In this document: one piece after another, positions 1 to 10,839 of the stretch
Layout: the number at the start of each line of letters is the position of its first letter
How positions within the stretch are numbered: position 1 is the stretch's first letter
Source of the DNA: Microcella flavibacter
GTDB lineage: Bacteria > Actinomycetota > Actinomycetes > Actinomycetales > Microbacteriaceae
Assembly (NCBI RefSeq): GCF_012530535.1
Contig: NZ_CP051299.1
Location: forward strand, 1-64,000
Direction: 5' to 3'
Length of the DNA: 64,000 bases
Position numbers and translations under genes: made by a program
The notes under the pieces: model-generated
Told to the model about the DNA's origin: nothing
The model's database searches: none
Seen by the model: only the letters and a program-made list of their open reading frames with translations

Positions 1-100
1 ACCGACGAGCCGCGGTGAACCGTGCTGCCGCCGAGCGCATGACCGTTCCGGCACCACCGCAGATCCGCCCGTCCCCATCCCCGCAGCGAGGAGACCATCG

Positions 101-1516
101 ATGTCCGATGACGCCGATTCCACCGAGCTGCTCTGGCGATCGGTGAAGTCGACGCTCACCGCCGATGAGCGCATCACTCCGCAGCTGCACGGCTTCATCG
201 CCCTCGTCGAACCGCGCGGCGTCATGGCGGGCACCCTCTACCTCGAGGTGCCGAACGAGCTCACCCGCGGCATGCTCGAGCAGCGCATCCGGCTGCCCCT
301 GCTCTCGGCGCTCTCGACCGTCGCCGGCGAGACCGTGTCGAGCTTCGCGATCGTCGTCAACCCCGAGATCCAGCACGACGGCTTCGAGAGCGCGCCCGAG
401 GCGGTCGAGCCGCAGCAGGCCCCCTACATCGACCAGGCCTCCTCCCCGACGCCCGCGAACGTCAACGATCGGCGCAGCGACAGCCGCCTGAACCCGAAGT
501 ACAGCTTCGACAACTTCGTCATCGGCGGCTCGAACCGCTTCGCCCACGCCGCCGCGGTCGCCGTGGCGGAGGCGCCGGCCAAGGCGTACAACCCGCTCTT
601 CGTCTACGGCGAGTCCGGCTTGGGCAAGACCCACCTGCTGCACGCGATCGGCCACTACGCCGAGAGCCTGTACCCGGGCATCCGCGTGCGCTACGTGAGC
701 TCGGAGGAGTTCACCAACGACTTCATCAACTCGATCGCGAACAACCGGGCGAGCCTGTTCCAGTCGCGGTACCGCGAGATCGACATCCTGCTGATCGACG
801 ACATCCAGTTCCTGCAGGGCAAGGACTCCACGCAGGAGGCCTTCTTCCACACCTTCAACACGCTGCACGACCACAACAAGCAGGTCGTGATCACGAGCGA
901 CCTGCCGCCGAAGCACCTCACGGGCTTCGAGGACAGGATGCGCAGCCGCTTCGAGTGGGGCCTCATCACCGACGTGCAGGCGCCCGACCTCGAGACCCGC
1001 ATCGCGATCCTGCGCAAGAAGGCGCAGAACGACAAGCTGCAGGTGCGGGACGACGTGCTCGAGTACATCGCCTCGAAGGTGTCGAGCAACATCCGCGAGC
1101 TCGAGGGCACCCTCATCCGGGTGACGGCCTTCGCGAACCTCAACCGCACGCCCGTCGACATGCAGCTCGTGCAGACCGTGCTGAAAGACCTCATCACACT
1201 CGACGAGGACAACGTCATCGCGCCGGTCGACATCATCAATCACACCGCGGCCTACTTCAAGCTCACGGTCGACGACCTCTACGGGTCCTCCCGCTCGCAG
1301 GCGGTCGCCACGGCCCGGCAGATCGCGATGTACCTCTGCCGGGAGCTGACGAACCTGTCGCTGCCGAAGATCGGCCAGCTGTTCGGCAACCGCGATCACA
1401 CGACGGTGATGTACGCGAACAAGAAGATCAGCGAGCTCATGAAGGAGCGCCGCTCCATCTACAACCAGGTGACGGAGCTCACCAGCCGCATCAAGCAGAA
1501 CCACCGCTACAGCTGA
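101..1516 (+). CDS. dnaA: Chromosomal replication initiator protein DnaA
   Basis: DnaA binds DnaA boxes at oriC and melts the origin. The 471-residue protein has the expected layout: N-terminal domain I, a variable linker (about residues 90-130), the AAA+ domain with Walker [10 protein letters not shown] near residue 170 and Walker [10 protein letters not shown], and the C-terminal DNA-binding domain IV with the signature [14 protein letters not shown]. The linker is short compared with Streptomyces DnaA. The ATG follows a GAGGAG ribosome site with good spacing. The gene is followed by a strong hairpin and then oriC, and the dnaA-dnaN-recF order is the standard origin arrangement. Confidence 0.99.
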   Translation: MSDDADSTELLWRSVKSTLTADERITPQLHGFIALVEPRGVMAGTLYLEVPNELTRGMLEQRIRLPLLSALSTVAGETVSSFAIVVNPEIQHDGFESAPEAVEPQQAPYIDQASSPTPANVNDRRSDSRLNPKYSFDNFVIGGSNRFAHAAAVAVAEAPAKAYNPLFVYGESGLGKTHLLHAIGHYAESLYPGIRVRYVSSEEFTNDFINSIANNRASLFQSRYREIDILLIDDIQFLQGKDSTQEAFFHTFNTLHDHNKQVVITSDLPPKHLTGFEDRMRSRFEWGLITDVQAPDLETRIAILRKKAQNDKLQVRDDVLEYIASKVSSNIRELEGTLIRVTAFANLNRTPVDMQLVQTVLKDLITLDEDNVIAPVDIINHTAAYFKLTVDDLYGSSRSQAVATARQIAMYLCRELTNLSLPKIGQLFGNRDHTTVMYANKKISELMKERRSIYNQVTELTSRIKQNHRYS

Positions 1517-1559
1517 TTCAGCGGCTCCACATCCCCTTCTCCTGGCGCGATCCGGGATG

Positions 1560-1583
1560 CGGCCCGGGCTCACGCCCGGGCCG
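1560..1583 (+). terminator. Terminator hairpin after dnaA
   Basis: A perfect 10-bp stem, CGGCCCGGGC with GCCCGGGCCG, closes on the loop TCAC and is followed by TTTCGTC. It lies 44 bases after the dnaA stop. The T-run is weak, as is usual in high-GC actinobacteria. Confidence 0.75.
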
Positions 1584-1646
1584 TTTCGTCGCTCTCCCAC
1601 AGGTTCCTGCCAGGTTCAGGGGTGGTTTCGCACACTGTTGACAGCC

Positions 1647-1655
1647 TGTGGATAA
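1647..1655 (-). promoter_or_regulatory. DnaA box (perfect consensus)
   Basis: TGTGGATAA on the plus strand is the reverse complement of the consensus TTATCCACA. It lies in oriC. Confidence 0.85.
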
Positions 1656-1816
1656 CTGGGGATGACGGTGGTGACGGATTGTGGATTCAGGGCCTCGGCC
1701 TGTGGGGGAGCATCCCGATCGGCCGCCGACCATCCCCTTAACCTCGTGACCCTTCCCGAGACCTGTCCACAAATCACACGCGTGTGGTTTCCCGGTTTTC
1801 CCGGCTTTCCACCGAG

Positions 1817-1825
1817 TTATCCACA
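1817..1825 (+). promoter_or_regulatory. DnaA box (perfect consensus)
   Basis: TTATCCACA on the plus strand, followed after one base by the degenerate box TGTGCACAA in the opposite orientation. It lies in oriC. Confidence 0.85.
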
Positions 1826-1990
1826 CTGTGCACAACCGTTAATGCTGTTGCTCTTCGTTCTTCATTCAAGCTCGAGGGGATAACCCTGACGGGGTCGGCG
1901 AACGACACGTTCCCCCGTGGCCGCAGTGTGCCACTATGGGAACCCGCGCTCCACCGTGCGGATTTTCTTGTCATACCGAGAGGCAGCCGC

Positions 1991-3133
1991 GTGAAGTTCC
2001 AGGTCAATCGCGATGTGTTCGCCGATGCCGTGTCGTTCGCCGTCAAGCTGCTTCCCCAGCGCACCACCCTGCCGATCCTGAGCGGCGTGCTGCTGCGCGC
2101 CGAGGGCGACACCCTCACGCTCTCGAGCTTCGACTACGAGGTCTCGGCGCAGACCCAGGTCACGGCCGACATCGAGGAGGGCGGCACGGTGCTCGTCTCC
2201 GGCCGGCTGCTCAGCGACATCGCCTCTCGCCTGCCGAACGCCCCGGTGGAGTTCACCCGTGAGGAGAGCAAGATCGTCGTGCGCTGCGGCACCGCGCGCT
2301 TCACGCTCTCGATGATGCCGGTCGAGGAGTACCCCAGCCTTCCTGTCGTGGACGGCCCGAGCGGCGTGCTGCCCGGCGACTCCTTCGCCGACGCGGTCGG
2401 CCAGGTGGCCGTGGCCGCCTCGCGCGACGACGTGACCCCAGTCATCACCGGCGTGCAGCTCGAGATCGCCGACAACCGCCTGTCGCTCGTCGCGACCGAC
2501 CGCTATCGCGTCGCCGTCCGCGAGATCGACTGGGAGTCCTCGGCCGTGGCCGAGGGCGTCACGGCTCTCGTGCCCTCGCGCACCCTGTCCGAGATCGGCA
2601 AGATCTTCTCCCACACGACGCAGGTGACCGTCACGATCGTCTCCGGCGGCGACCGCGAGCTCATCGCGTTCTCCTCGGCCGAGAAGACCGTCACCTCGCT
2701 GCTCATCAAGGGCAACTTCCCGCCCGTGAAGCGGCTCTTCCCCGAGACGGTCGACAACTACGCGGTCATGAGCACCGCCGAGCTCATCGAGGCCACCCGC
2801 CGCGTCTCCCTCGTGCTCGAGCGCGACGCCGCTCTGCGCTACAGCTTCTCGGTCGACGGCCTGACCCTCGAGGCCCTCGGCAGCGAGAACGCGCAGGCCT
2901 CCGAGACGATCGACGCGCATCTCGTCGGCGTCGACACGGTCGTCTCCCTCAAGCCGCAGTTCCTCATCGACGGACTCGCCGCCGTGCACAGCGAGTTCGT
3001 GCGCATCTCGTTCACGAAGACCGACAACCCGAACAAGCCCGGGCCCGTGCTCATCACGAGCCAGTCGTCGAAGGACCAGCCCGGCGCCGACAACTACCGC
3101 TACCTGCTGCAGCCGAACCTGCTGCTGCGGTAG
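1991..3133 (+). CDS. dnaN: DNA polymerase III beta sliding clamp
   Basis: DnaN forms the ring clamp that holds DNA polymerase III on DNA and recruits repair proteins. From the GTG at 1991 the protein is 380 residues, the normal family length, and begins MKFQVNRDVFADAVSF, the usual N-terminus of actinobacterial clamps; a ribosome site (GAGAGGC) sits just upstream. Three repeated clamp domains are recognisable, for example TTLPILSGVLLRAEG in the first. A longer reading from 1784 would run through oriC and is not credible. recF follows after nine bases. In many Microbacteriaceae a gnd gene lies between dnaN and recF; it is absent here. Confidence 0.98.
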   Translation: MKFQVNRDVFADAVSFAVKLLPQRTTLPILSGVLLRAEGDTLTLSSFDYEVSAQTQVTADIEEGGTVLVSGRLLSDIASRLPNAPVEFTREESKIVVRCGTARFTLSMMPVEEYPSLPVVDGPSGVLPGDSFADAVGQVAVAASRDDVTPVITGVQLEIADNRLSLVATDRYRVAVREIDWESSAVAEGVTALVPSRTLSEIGKIFSHTTQVTVTIVSGGDRELIAFSSAEKTVTSLLIKGNFPPVKRLFPETVDNYAVMSTAELIEATRRVSLVLERDAALRYSFSVDGLTLEALGSENAQASETIDAHLVGVDTVVSLKPQFLIDGLAAVHSEFVRISFTKTDNPNKPGPVLITSQSSKDQPGADNYRYLLQPNLLLR

Positions 3134-3142
3134 CGCCCCCGC

Positions 3143-4477
3143 GTGCACGTCACCCACCTCTCGCTCGTCGACTTCCGCAACTACGGGCGGGCCGAAGTCG
3201 AGCTCGCCCCCGGAACCGTCCTGTTCGTCGGGCGCAACGGGCAGGGCAAGACCAACCTCGTCGAGGCGATCGGCTACGCGAGCACCGTCTCCTCGCACCG
3301 CGTTTCGACCGACCAGGCGCTCGTGCGCTTCGGCGCCGAGGCCGCGATCGTGCGCATGCGGGTGCAGCACGAGGACCGCGCGCTCGTCGTCGAGGTGCAG
3401 ATCAACCGCACCGGTGCCAACAAGGCGCAGGTGAACCGCGGTGCCATCCGCGTGCGCGAGCTGCCCCGGTACTTCTCGAGCGTGCTCTTCGCCCCCGAGG
3501 ATCTCGCGCTCGTGCGCGGCGAGCCCTCGGGTCGCCGCGCGTTCCTCGACACCCTCGTCGTGCAGCGCACCCCGCGCTTCGCCGGCGTCATGGCCGATTA
3601 CGACCGCGTGCTGCGGCAGCGCAACTCGCTGCTGAAGTCGGCGCGGGCATCGCGCATCCCGGCCGACGCGCTCACCACGCTCGACGTGTGGGACGACCGG
3701 CTCGTCGAGCTCGGCACCGAGCTCATGATCGCGCGGCACGAGCTCGTCTCCGCGCTGCGACCCTTCATCGGGCAGGCCTACCGCGCGGTCGCGGGCGATG
3801 ATCACGCGGTGCGCGTCGGGCTGCAGGTGTCGATCGACGGCGAGAGCGGCGTCCCCTCGTTCGATGAGGATGCCCCGCTCGAGGTCGATGTGGTGCGCGA
3901 GCGGTTCCGCGCCGCGGTCGCCGCCCGCCGGCGCGCCGAGCTGGATCGCGCGGTCACCCTCGTCGGCCCGCACCGCGACGACCTCGTGCTGGAGCTCAAC
4001 GGTCTGCCCGCCCGCGGCTACGCCAGCCACGGCGAGAGCTGGTCGTTCGCGCTCGCCCTCAAGCTCGCCTCCGCCCAGGTGCTGCGGGCCGAGGCCGTGG
4101 CCGGCGATCCGGTGCTCGTGCTCGACGACGTCTTCGCCGAGCTCGACGAGGGCCGGCGCGAGCGGCTCGCGGACGCGGTCGGCGACTTCGAGCAGGTGCT
4201 CATCACCGCGGCGGTCGGCGGCGATGTGCCGGCCCGGCTGCGCGCGACGACCGTGACGATCGCGGCGGGCGCCATCGTCGAGCCGGATGCCGCCCCGTCG
4301 GCCGCCACCGTGCCGGAGCCCGCGACGCCGCTCGCCGCCACCGTTCCCACAGGTGTGGATAACCCTGGGGAGAAGAGTGCGATAAACACATCCGACGATC
4401 AGCTTCCCGGCGCTGCGGATAGCGAGGCGGATTCGACACCGGTGACCGTGGCGGGCGACCCGGAGGGCCGGGAGTGA
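3143..4477 (+). CDS. recF: DNA replication and repair protein RecF
   Basis: RecF is an SMC-like ATPase that binds gapped DNA and helps load RecA. The Walker A motif VGRNGQGKTN lies near residue 30, the ABC signature region ASHGESWSFALALKLA near residue 300, and the Walker B LVLDDVFAELDEGRR near 325. The GTG start gives the standard MHVTHLSLVDFRNYG opening. The protein (444 residues) is longer than most RecF: after the conserved domain, about 75 residues rich in Ala, Pro, Thr and acidic residues follow. This tail is low complexity and its DNA contains a perfect DnaA box at 4354-4362. The stop overlaps the next gene. Confidence 0.97.
   Translation: MHVTHLSLVDFRNYGRAEVELAPGTVLFVGRNGQGKTNLVEAIGYASTVSSHRVSTDQALVRFGAEAAIVRMRVQHEDRALVVEVQINRTGANKAQVNRGAIRVRELPRYFSSVLFAPEDLALVRGEPSGRRAFLDTLVVQRTPRFAGVMADYDRVLRQRNSLLKSARASRIPADALTTLDVWDDRLVELGTELMIARHELVSALRPFIGQAYRAVAGDDHAVRVGLQVSIDGESGVPSFDEDAPLEVDVVRERFRAAVAARRRAELDRAVTLVGPHRDDLVLELNGLPARGYASHGESWSFALALKLASAQVLRAEAVAGDPVLVLDDVFAELDEGRRERLADAVGDFEQVLITAAVGGDVPARLRATTVTIAAGAIVEPDAAPSAATVPEPATPLAATVPTGVDNPGEKSAINTSDDQLPGAADSEADSTPVTVAGDPEGRE
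4354..4362 (-). promoter_or_regulatory. DnaA box inside the 3' end of recF
   Basis: TGTGGATAA, the reverse complement of TTATCCACA, lies within the low-complexity tail of recF. An AT-richer patch with GATAAACACA follows. It is a perfect box about 2.5 kb from oriC; whether DnaA uses it is unknown. Confidence 0.6.
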
Positions 4478-4986
4478 TGGCGCGGCGTCCGGACGGCGAG
4501 GACTCGGAGGCCTCGGCGGTGTACCAGCGCCTGCGCGGCATCTTCGGCGATCCGGCGCTGCGCTCGCGCGACGGGCGCAAGCGCGCGGCCGCGAAGCGCG
4601 ACCGCACCGATTCCGCCCCGTTCGGCGTCGGGCGTGATGCGTCGGGACTCGGCGACGTGCTCGAGGGGATGACCCGGCGCATGGGCTGGTTATCGCCGCT
4701 GGCGAAGGGCGAGCTGCTGCTCGACTGGCCCGACCTCGTCGGCCCCGACGTCGCCGCGCACTCCCAGCCCGTCGGCATCGAGGACGAGGTGCTCACGGTG
4801 CAGTGCGATTCGACGGCGTGGGCGACGCAGCTGCGGCTCATGCGGGCCGAGATCCTCACGACGATCCTGCGCCGCTATCCGGATGCGCAGGTGACGAGCA
4901 TCCGCTTCGACGGACCGGGCGCACCGAGCTGGAAGCGGGGCCCCCGATCGATTCCCGGTCGCGGCCCCAGAGACACGTACGGCTGA
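4477..4986 (+). CDS. DUF721 (DciA-like) protein
   Basis: This 169-residue protein belongs to the DUF721 family that follows recF in nearly all actinobacteria. Related DciA proteins interact with the replicative helicase; that role is inferred for this copy. The conserved core is the C-terminal half (LPLAKGELLLDWPDLVG-like segment, then the stretch ending QLRLMRAEILTTILRRYPDAQVTSIRF, residues about 65-145), with a basic variable N-terminus. The ATG at 4477 shares bases with the recF stop (TGATG), pointing to translational coupling; a GTG three bases earlier is also possible. Confidence 0.88.
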   Translation: MARRPDGEDSEASAVYQRLRGIFGDPALRSRDGRKRAAAKRDRTDSAPFGVGRDASGLGDVLEGMTRRMGWLSPLAKGELLLDWPDLVGPDVAAHSQPVGIEDEVLTVQCDSTAWATQLRLMRAEILTTILRRYPDAQVTSIRFDGPGAPSWKRGPRSIPGRGPRDTYG

Positions 4987-5064
4987 CGACGGCGAATCAC
5001 CCCGGGCGGGTGACGAAATCTCCCCAGAGAGCCGTTCTGACGCCGGTGAGGGCCCGTTTCTTGG

Positions 5065-5104
5065 TAGGATCGAACGGTCGTCGACGACCCCCGTTCGGGG
5101 TCGA
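5065..5104 (+). promoter_or_regulatory. Candidate gyrB promoter -10 and leader hairpin
   Basis: The 218-base gap before gyrB contains a -10-like TAGGAT (5065-5070) without a convincing -35, followed by a hairpin with stem CGACCCC/GGGGTCG (5085-5103) and loop CGTTC. A second small hairpin (CGACC/GGTCG) lies near 5142-5156. The leader may respond to supercoiling, as gyrase promoters often do, but this is inference. Confidence 0.35.
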
Positions 5105-5126
5105 CGGTCGGCCGCAGAGTCCCTGA

Positions 5127-7226
<2,100 letters not shown>

Positions 7227-7282
7227 TCGAGCATCCCGCCCCCACCCCCCATTTCTCCCCCTCCCGATTGAGGACGTGACAC

Positions 7283-9856
7283 ATGGCCGACGACATCACC
7301 GACGTCGACGACAGCACCAGCCCCGGCCCCGGCGGCAAGGTCAACCAGGTCGACCTGCAGCTCGAGATGCAGCGCTCGTACCTCGACTACGCGATGAGCG
7401 TCATCGTCGGGCGCGCGCTGCCCGACGTGCGCGACGGGCTCAAGCCCGTGCACCGCCGCGTGCTCTACGCGATGTTCGACGGCGGCTACCGGCCCGATAA
7501 GGCCTTCTCGAAGTGCTCGCGCGTCGTCGGCGACGTCATGGGCCAGTTCCACCCGCACGGCGACTCGGCGATCTACGACGCCCTCGTGCGCCTCGTGCAG
7601 CCGTGGAGCATGCGGTACCCGCTCGCCTCGGGCCAGGGCAACTTCGGCTCGCCGGGCAACGACGGCGCGGCCGCCCCCCGGTACACCGAGACCAAGATGG
7701 CTCCGCTCGCCATGGAGATGGTGCGGGACATCGAGGAGAACACGGTCGATTTCCAGGACAACTACGACGGCCGCACGCGCGAGCCGAGCATCCTGCCCTC
7801 CCGGTTCCCCAACCTGCTCGTCAACGGCTCCGTGGGCATCGCCGTCGGCATGGCCACGAACATCCCGCCGCACAACCTGCGCGAAGTGGCCTCGGCCGCG
7901 CTCTGGCACCTCGAGAACCCCGACGCCTCGCGCGAGGAGCTGCTCGACGCGACCCTGCAGCGCATCAAGGGGCCCGACTTCCCGACCGGCGCGCAGATCC
8001 TCGGCATCAAGGGCATCCAGGACGCCTACCGCACCGGCCGCGGCTCGATCACGATGCGCGCGGTGGTGACGGTCGAGGAGATCCAGAACCGCACCTGCCT
8101 CGTCATCACCGAGCTGCCGTACCAGGTGAACCCCGACAACCTCGCGATCAAGATCGCCGACCTCGTCAAGGAGGGCCGCCTCACCGGCATCGCCGACATC
8201 CGCGACGAGTCCTCGGGCCGCACCGGTCAGCGCCTCGTCATCGTGCTCAAGCGCGACGCCATCGCGAAGGTCGTGCTCAACAACCTCTACAAGCACACCC
8301 CGCTGCAGGACAACTTCGGCGCCAACATGCTCGCGATCGTCGACGGCGTGCCCCGCACTCTGCCGATCGACGGCTTCATCACGCTGTGGACGGCGCACCA
8401 GATCGAGGTCATCGTCCGGCGCACCCAGTACAGGCTCGACAAGGCCGAGGCGGACGCCCACATCCTGCGCGGCTACCTCAAGGCGCTGGATGCTCTCGAC
8501 GAGGTCATCGCCCTGATCCGCCGCTCGCCCACCGTCGAGGAGGCCCGCGACGGCCTGCAGGAGCTGCTCGACGTCGACGAGCTGCAGGCCAACGCCATCC
8601 TCAGCCTCCAGCTGCGCCGCCTCGCCGCCCTCGAGCGGCAGAAGATCCAGGAGCAGGCGGAGGAGCTCGAGCGGCTCATCGCCGACTACAAGGAGATCCT
8701 CGCCAGCCCCGAGCGCCAGCGCACCATCGTCTCCGACGAGCTCGGCGAGATCGTCGCCAAGTACGGCGACGACCGCCGCACCGAGATCATGTTCGGCTTC
8801 GACGGCGACATGAGCGTCGAGGACCTCATCCCCGAGGAGGAGATGGTCGTCACCGTCACCCGCGGCGGGTACATCAAGCGCACGCGCAGCGACAACTACC
8901 GCTCGCAGCACCGCGGCGGCAAGGGCGTCAAGGGCGCGCAGCTGCGGGCCGACGACGTCGTCGAGCACTTCTTCGTGACGACCACCCACCACTGGCTGCT
9001 GTTCCTCACCACCACCGGCCGGGTCTACCGGCTCAAGGCCTACGAGGTGCAGGAGGCCGGGCGCGACGCCCGCGGCCAGCACGTCGCCAACCTGCTCGCC
9101 CTGCAGCCGGGGGAGGAGATCGCGCAGATCCTCGACATCCGCGACTACTCCGCCGCGCCGTACCTCGTGCTCGCCACCCGCCGCGGCCTCGTCAAGAAGA
9201 CCGCGCTCACCGAGTACGACACCAACCGCACGGGCGGCATCATCGCCATCAACCTGCGCGAGGGCGACGAGCTCGTCTCGGCGATGCTCGTCGAGGACGA
9301 CAGCGACATCCTCCTCATCTCGCGCGGCGGCATGTCGGTGCGCTTCACCGCCGGCGACTCGGCCCTGCGCCCCATGGGCCGCTCCACCTCCGGCGTCATG
9401 GGCATGACCTTCCGCGGCGACGACCACCTGCTCTCCGCCTCCGTCGTGCACGACGGCGGATCGGTCTTCGTCGTCACCGAGGGCGGCTACGCCAAGCGCA
9501 CCGCCGTCGACCAGTACCGCGTGCAGGGCCGCGGCGGCCTCGGCATCAAGGTGGCCAAGCTGAACGACGACCGCGGCGGTCTCGCCGGCGGCATCATCGT
9601 CGGCGACGACGACGAGGTGCTCGTCGTGCTCGCCAGCGGCAAGGTCGTCCGCTCCGCCGTCTCCGAGGTGCCCGCCAAGGGCCGCGACACCATGGGCGTC
9701 GTCTTCGCGCGACTCGCCGAGGACGACCGCATCATCGCGATCGCGCGCAACAGCGAGCGGAACCTGGAAGAATCCGACACTGAACCGGTGGACGACCCGT
9801 CCGCCGTTGACGCCCCGGCGACCGACGCGGTCGACGAGGCCGGGAAGGACGCCTAA
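7283..9856 (+). CDS. gyrA: DNA gyrase subunit A
   Basis: GyrA cuts and rejoins DNA in the gyrase A2B2 complex. The 857-residue protein carries the catalytic tyrosine in [10 protein letters not shown] (Tyr134) and the quinolone-resistance region [12 protein letters not shown] with the sensitive residues Ser95 and Asp99. The C-terminal beta-pinwheel begins after about residue 505 and contains a GyrA-box-like QHRGGKG. The acidic tail is typical. The stop is immediately followed by the next gene's GTG, suggesting a gyrB-gyrA-DUF3566 transcript. No intein is present. Confidence 0.99.
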   Translation: MADDITDVDDSTSPGPGGKVNQVDLQLEMQRSYLDYAMSVIVGRALPDVRDGLKPVHRRVLYAMFDGGYRPDKAFSKCSRVVGDVMGQFHPHGDSAIYDALVRLVQPWSMRYPLASGQGNFGSPGNDGAAAPRYTETKMAPLAMEMVRDIEENTVDFQDNYDGRTREPSILPSRFPNLLVNGSVGIAVGMATNIPPHNLREVASAALWHLENPDASREELLDATLQRIKGPDFPTGAQILGIKGIQDAYRTGRGSITMRAVVTVEEIQNRTCLVITELPYQVNPDNLAIKIADLVKEGRLTGIADIRDESSGRTGQRLVIVLKRDAIAKVVLNNLYKHTPLQDNFGANMLAIVDGVPRTLPIDGFITLWTAHQIEVIVRRTQYRLDKAEADAHILRGYLKALDALDEVIALIRRSPTVEEARDGLQELLDVDELQANAILSLQLRRLAALERQKIQEQAEELERLIADYKEILASPERQRTIVSDELGEIVAKYGDDRRTEIMFGFDGDMSVEDLIPEEEMVVTVTRGGYIKRTRSDNYRSQHRGGKGVKGAQLRADDVVEHFFVTTTHHWLLFLTTTGRVYRLKAYEVQEAGRDARGQHVANLLALQPGEEIAQILDIRDYSAAPYLVLATRRGLVKKTALTEYDTNRTGGIIAINLREGDELVSAMLVEDDSDILLISRGGMSVRFTAGDSALRPMGRSTSGVMGMTFRGDDHLLSASVVHDGGSVFVVTEGGYAKRTAVDQYRVQGRGGLGIKVAKLNDDRGGLAGGIIVGDDDEVLVVLASGKVVRSAVSEVPAKGRDTMGVVFARLAEDDRIIAIARNSERNLEESDTEPVDDPSAVDAPATDAVDEAGKDA

Positions 9857-10264
9857 GTGAGTACCGTCGCCGAGAAGCTGCAGCGCAAGTCGCAGCGCTC
9901 CGTGCCCACCAAGCAGGTGCGCCTCAAGCTCGTGTACGTCGACTTCTGGTCGGCGGTGAAGCTCTCGTTCCTCCTCGCCGTCTGCGGTGCGGTCGTGCTG
10001 CTCGTCGCCACGTTCTTCGTCTGGGTCGTCATCTCGAGCGTGGGCGTCATCGGCGAGGCGCAGGAACTGCTGACGAGCATCCTCGGCGAGAGCGCCGCCA
10101 GCCTCACCTCGTTCCTCGCCCTGCCCCAGGTGATGCTCTTCGCCGGCGTCGTCGCCGTGCTCAACGTCGTCGGCGGCACCGCGCTCGGCGCCATCGGCGC
10201 GCTGCTGTACAACCTCAGCGTGCGCTTCACCGGCGGCCTGCTCGTCGGCTTCACCAACAACTGA
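9857..10264 (+). CDS. DUF3566 transmembrane protein
   Basis: A 135-residue membrane protein of the DUF3566 family, which sits right after gyrA in most actinobacteria. It has a basic cytoplasmic N-terminus (about 30 residues), a first membrane helix near residues 38-62 (LSFLLAVCGAVVLLVATFF) and a second near residues 90-115, with the family's conserved C-terminal NLSVRFTGGLLVGF. The function is unknown; the position at the origin and family members in Mycobacterium (the Rv0007 position) suggest a link to the cell envelope. The GTG start directly abuts the gyrA stop. Confidence 0.9.
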   Translation: MSTVAEKLQRKSQRSVPTKQVRLKLVYVDFWSAVKLSFLLAVCGAVVLLVATFFVWVVISSVGVIGEAQELLTSILGESAASLTSFLALPQVMLFAGVVAVLNVVGGTALGAIGALLYNLSVRFTGGLLVGFTNN

Positions 10265-10270
10265 TCGCAC

Positions 10271-10292
10271 CCTCGCCCGATTACGGGTGAGG
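10271..10292 (+). terminator. Possible terminator after the gyrase operon
   Basis: A hairpin of nine pairs (one G-T), CCTCGCCCG with CGGGTGAGG around the loop ATTA, starts seven bases after the stop of the DUF3566 gene. There is no T-run. Confidence 0.45.
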
Positions 10293-10325
10293 TGGCCGGG
10301 TCGTGTACAGTCGTCCTCGGTCCAC

Positions 10326-10399
10326 GGGGATATAGCTCAGGCGGTTAGAGCGCTTCGCTGATAACGAAGAGGTCCGAGGTTCAAGTCCTCGTATCCCCA
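10326..10399 (+). tRNA. tRNA-Ile (GAT)
   Basis: A complete cloverleaf folds: acceptor stem GGGGATA/TATCCCC with discriminator A, D-arm with GCTCAGGCGGTTAGAGC, anticodon stem CTTCG/CGAAG around the loop CTGATAA with anticodon GAT at 10360-10362, and T-arm CCGAG GTTCAAG TCCTCG-like. CCA is not encoded. A possible -10 (TACAGT, 10306-10311) lies upstream. tRNA-Ile and tRNA-Ala following gyrA is a frequent actinobacterial order. Confidence 0.97.
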
Positions 10400-10414
10400 C
10401 TGCATTTATTGTCC

Positions 10415-10475
10415 CGCCGCCGCTACTGCGGCGTGACGCTCGCTTCGCGTCACGAGCGCGGTCGCGACGCTCCGC
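10415..10475 (+). repeat. 61-bp repeat, copy 1, after tRNA-Ile
   Basis: This segment matches 10625-10685 at 57 of 61 positions. It contains two possible hairpins: CGCCGC with GCGGCG, and GACGC with GCGTC around TCGCTTC. Each copy begins 16 bases after the end of a tRNA gene. It may act in 3' processing or termination. Confidence 0.8.
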
Positions 10476-10536
10476 GTCCGACGTGAGTGTGCGAGCACCT
10501 GCACCGGCGCAGCAGCCTCTGTAGGGTGGGATGCAC

Positions 10537-10609
10537 GGGGCCTTAGCTCAATTGGTAGAGCGCCTGCTTTGCAAGCAGGAGGTCAGGAGTTCGATTCTCC
10601 TAGGCTCCA
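10537..10609 (+). tRNA. tRNA-Ala (TGC)
   Basis: The acceptor stem GGGGCCT/AGGCTCC, D-arm GCTCAATTGGTAGAGC, anticodon stem CCTGC/GCAGG with loop TTTGCAA (anticodon TGC at 10570-10572) and T-arm AGGAG TTCGATT CTCCT fold correctly. The discriminator is A and CCA is not encoded. Confidence 0.97.
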
Positions 10610-10624
10610 CGGTGTTTTCTGCCA

Positions 10625-10685
10625 CGCCGCCGCTTCTGCGGCGTGACGTTCGCTTCGCGTCATGAGCGCGGTCACGACGCTCCGC
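10625..10685 (+). repeat. 61-bp repeat, copy 2, after tRNA-Ala
   Basis: Second copy of the post-tRNA repeat, differing from 10415-10475 at four positions (A/T, C/T, C/T, G/A at offsets 11, 25, 39 and 50). The hairpin-forming parts are kept. The rest of the gap to 10798 shows no gene. Confidence 0.8.
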
Positions 10686-10798
10686 TCCGCCGGGGCCGGG
10701 ATGCTCGCATCCGGCTCGTCGGTGAGTCGGGAAGCTTCTCGTGCGGGCGGGTCGGGCTGATCCCTGCGCCGCGTTCGCGCCGGTTTCTCGTTAACGAG

Positions 10799-10824
10799 GA
10801 ACGGCGCCCCGGAGGGCGCCGTTC
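10799..10824 (-). terminator. Terminator hairpin after the membrane-protein gene at 10840-11430
   Basis: A perfect 10-bp stem GAACGGCGCC/GGCGCCGTTC (11 pairs with the next C-G) closes on a short GC loop. It lies 16 bases past the stop of the minus-strand gene, and could also stop plus-strand transcription from the tRNAs. Confidence 0.75.
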
Positions 10825-10839
10825 GGTGGTGCGAGGGGC

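Larger units (their letters stand above)
1517..1990. other. oriC: Chromosomal origin of replication (oriC)
   Basis: This 474-base gene-free stretch between dnaA and dnaN holds perfect DnaA boxes at 1647-1655 and 1817-1825, plus near matches at 1680-1688 (TGTGGATTC), 1763-1771 (CTGTCCACA) and 1827-1835 (TGTGCACAA). A relatively AT-rich, pyrimidine-rich stretch at about 1836-1870 follows the last boxes and could be the unwinding element. Position between dnaA and dnaN is the usual place for oriC in actinobacteria. The dnaN promoter must also lie in the distal part. Confidence 0.9.

Noticed and set aside
1784-1990. Upstream extension of dnaN
   Set aside because: It would run through the DnaA boxes, and the conserved clamp N-terminus begins at 1991.
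1934-4030. Very long minus-strand frames opposite dnaN, recF, gyrB and gyrA
   Set aside because: They are shadows of high-GC codon bias: the opposite strand holds recognisable conserved proteins and the frames have Arg/Ala/Gly/His-rich nonsense content.
7283-9856. Intein or resistance mutation in gyrA
   Set aside because: The frame is continuous at normal length, and the quinolone-region Ser95 and Asp99 are the sensitive forms.
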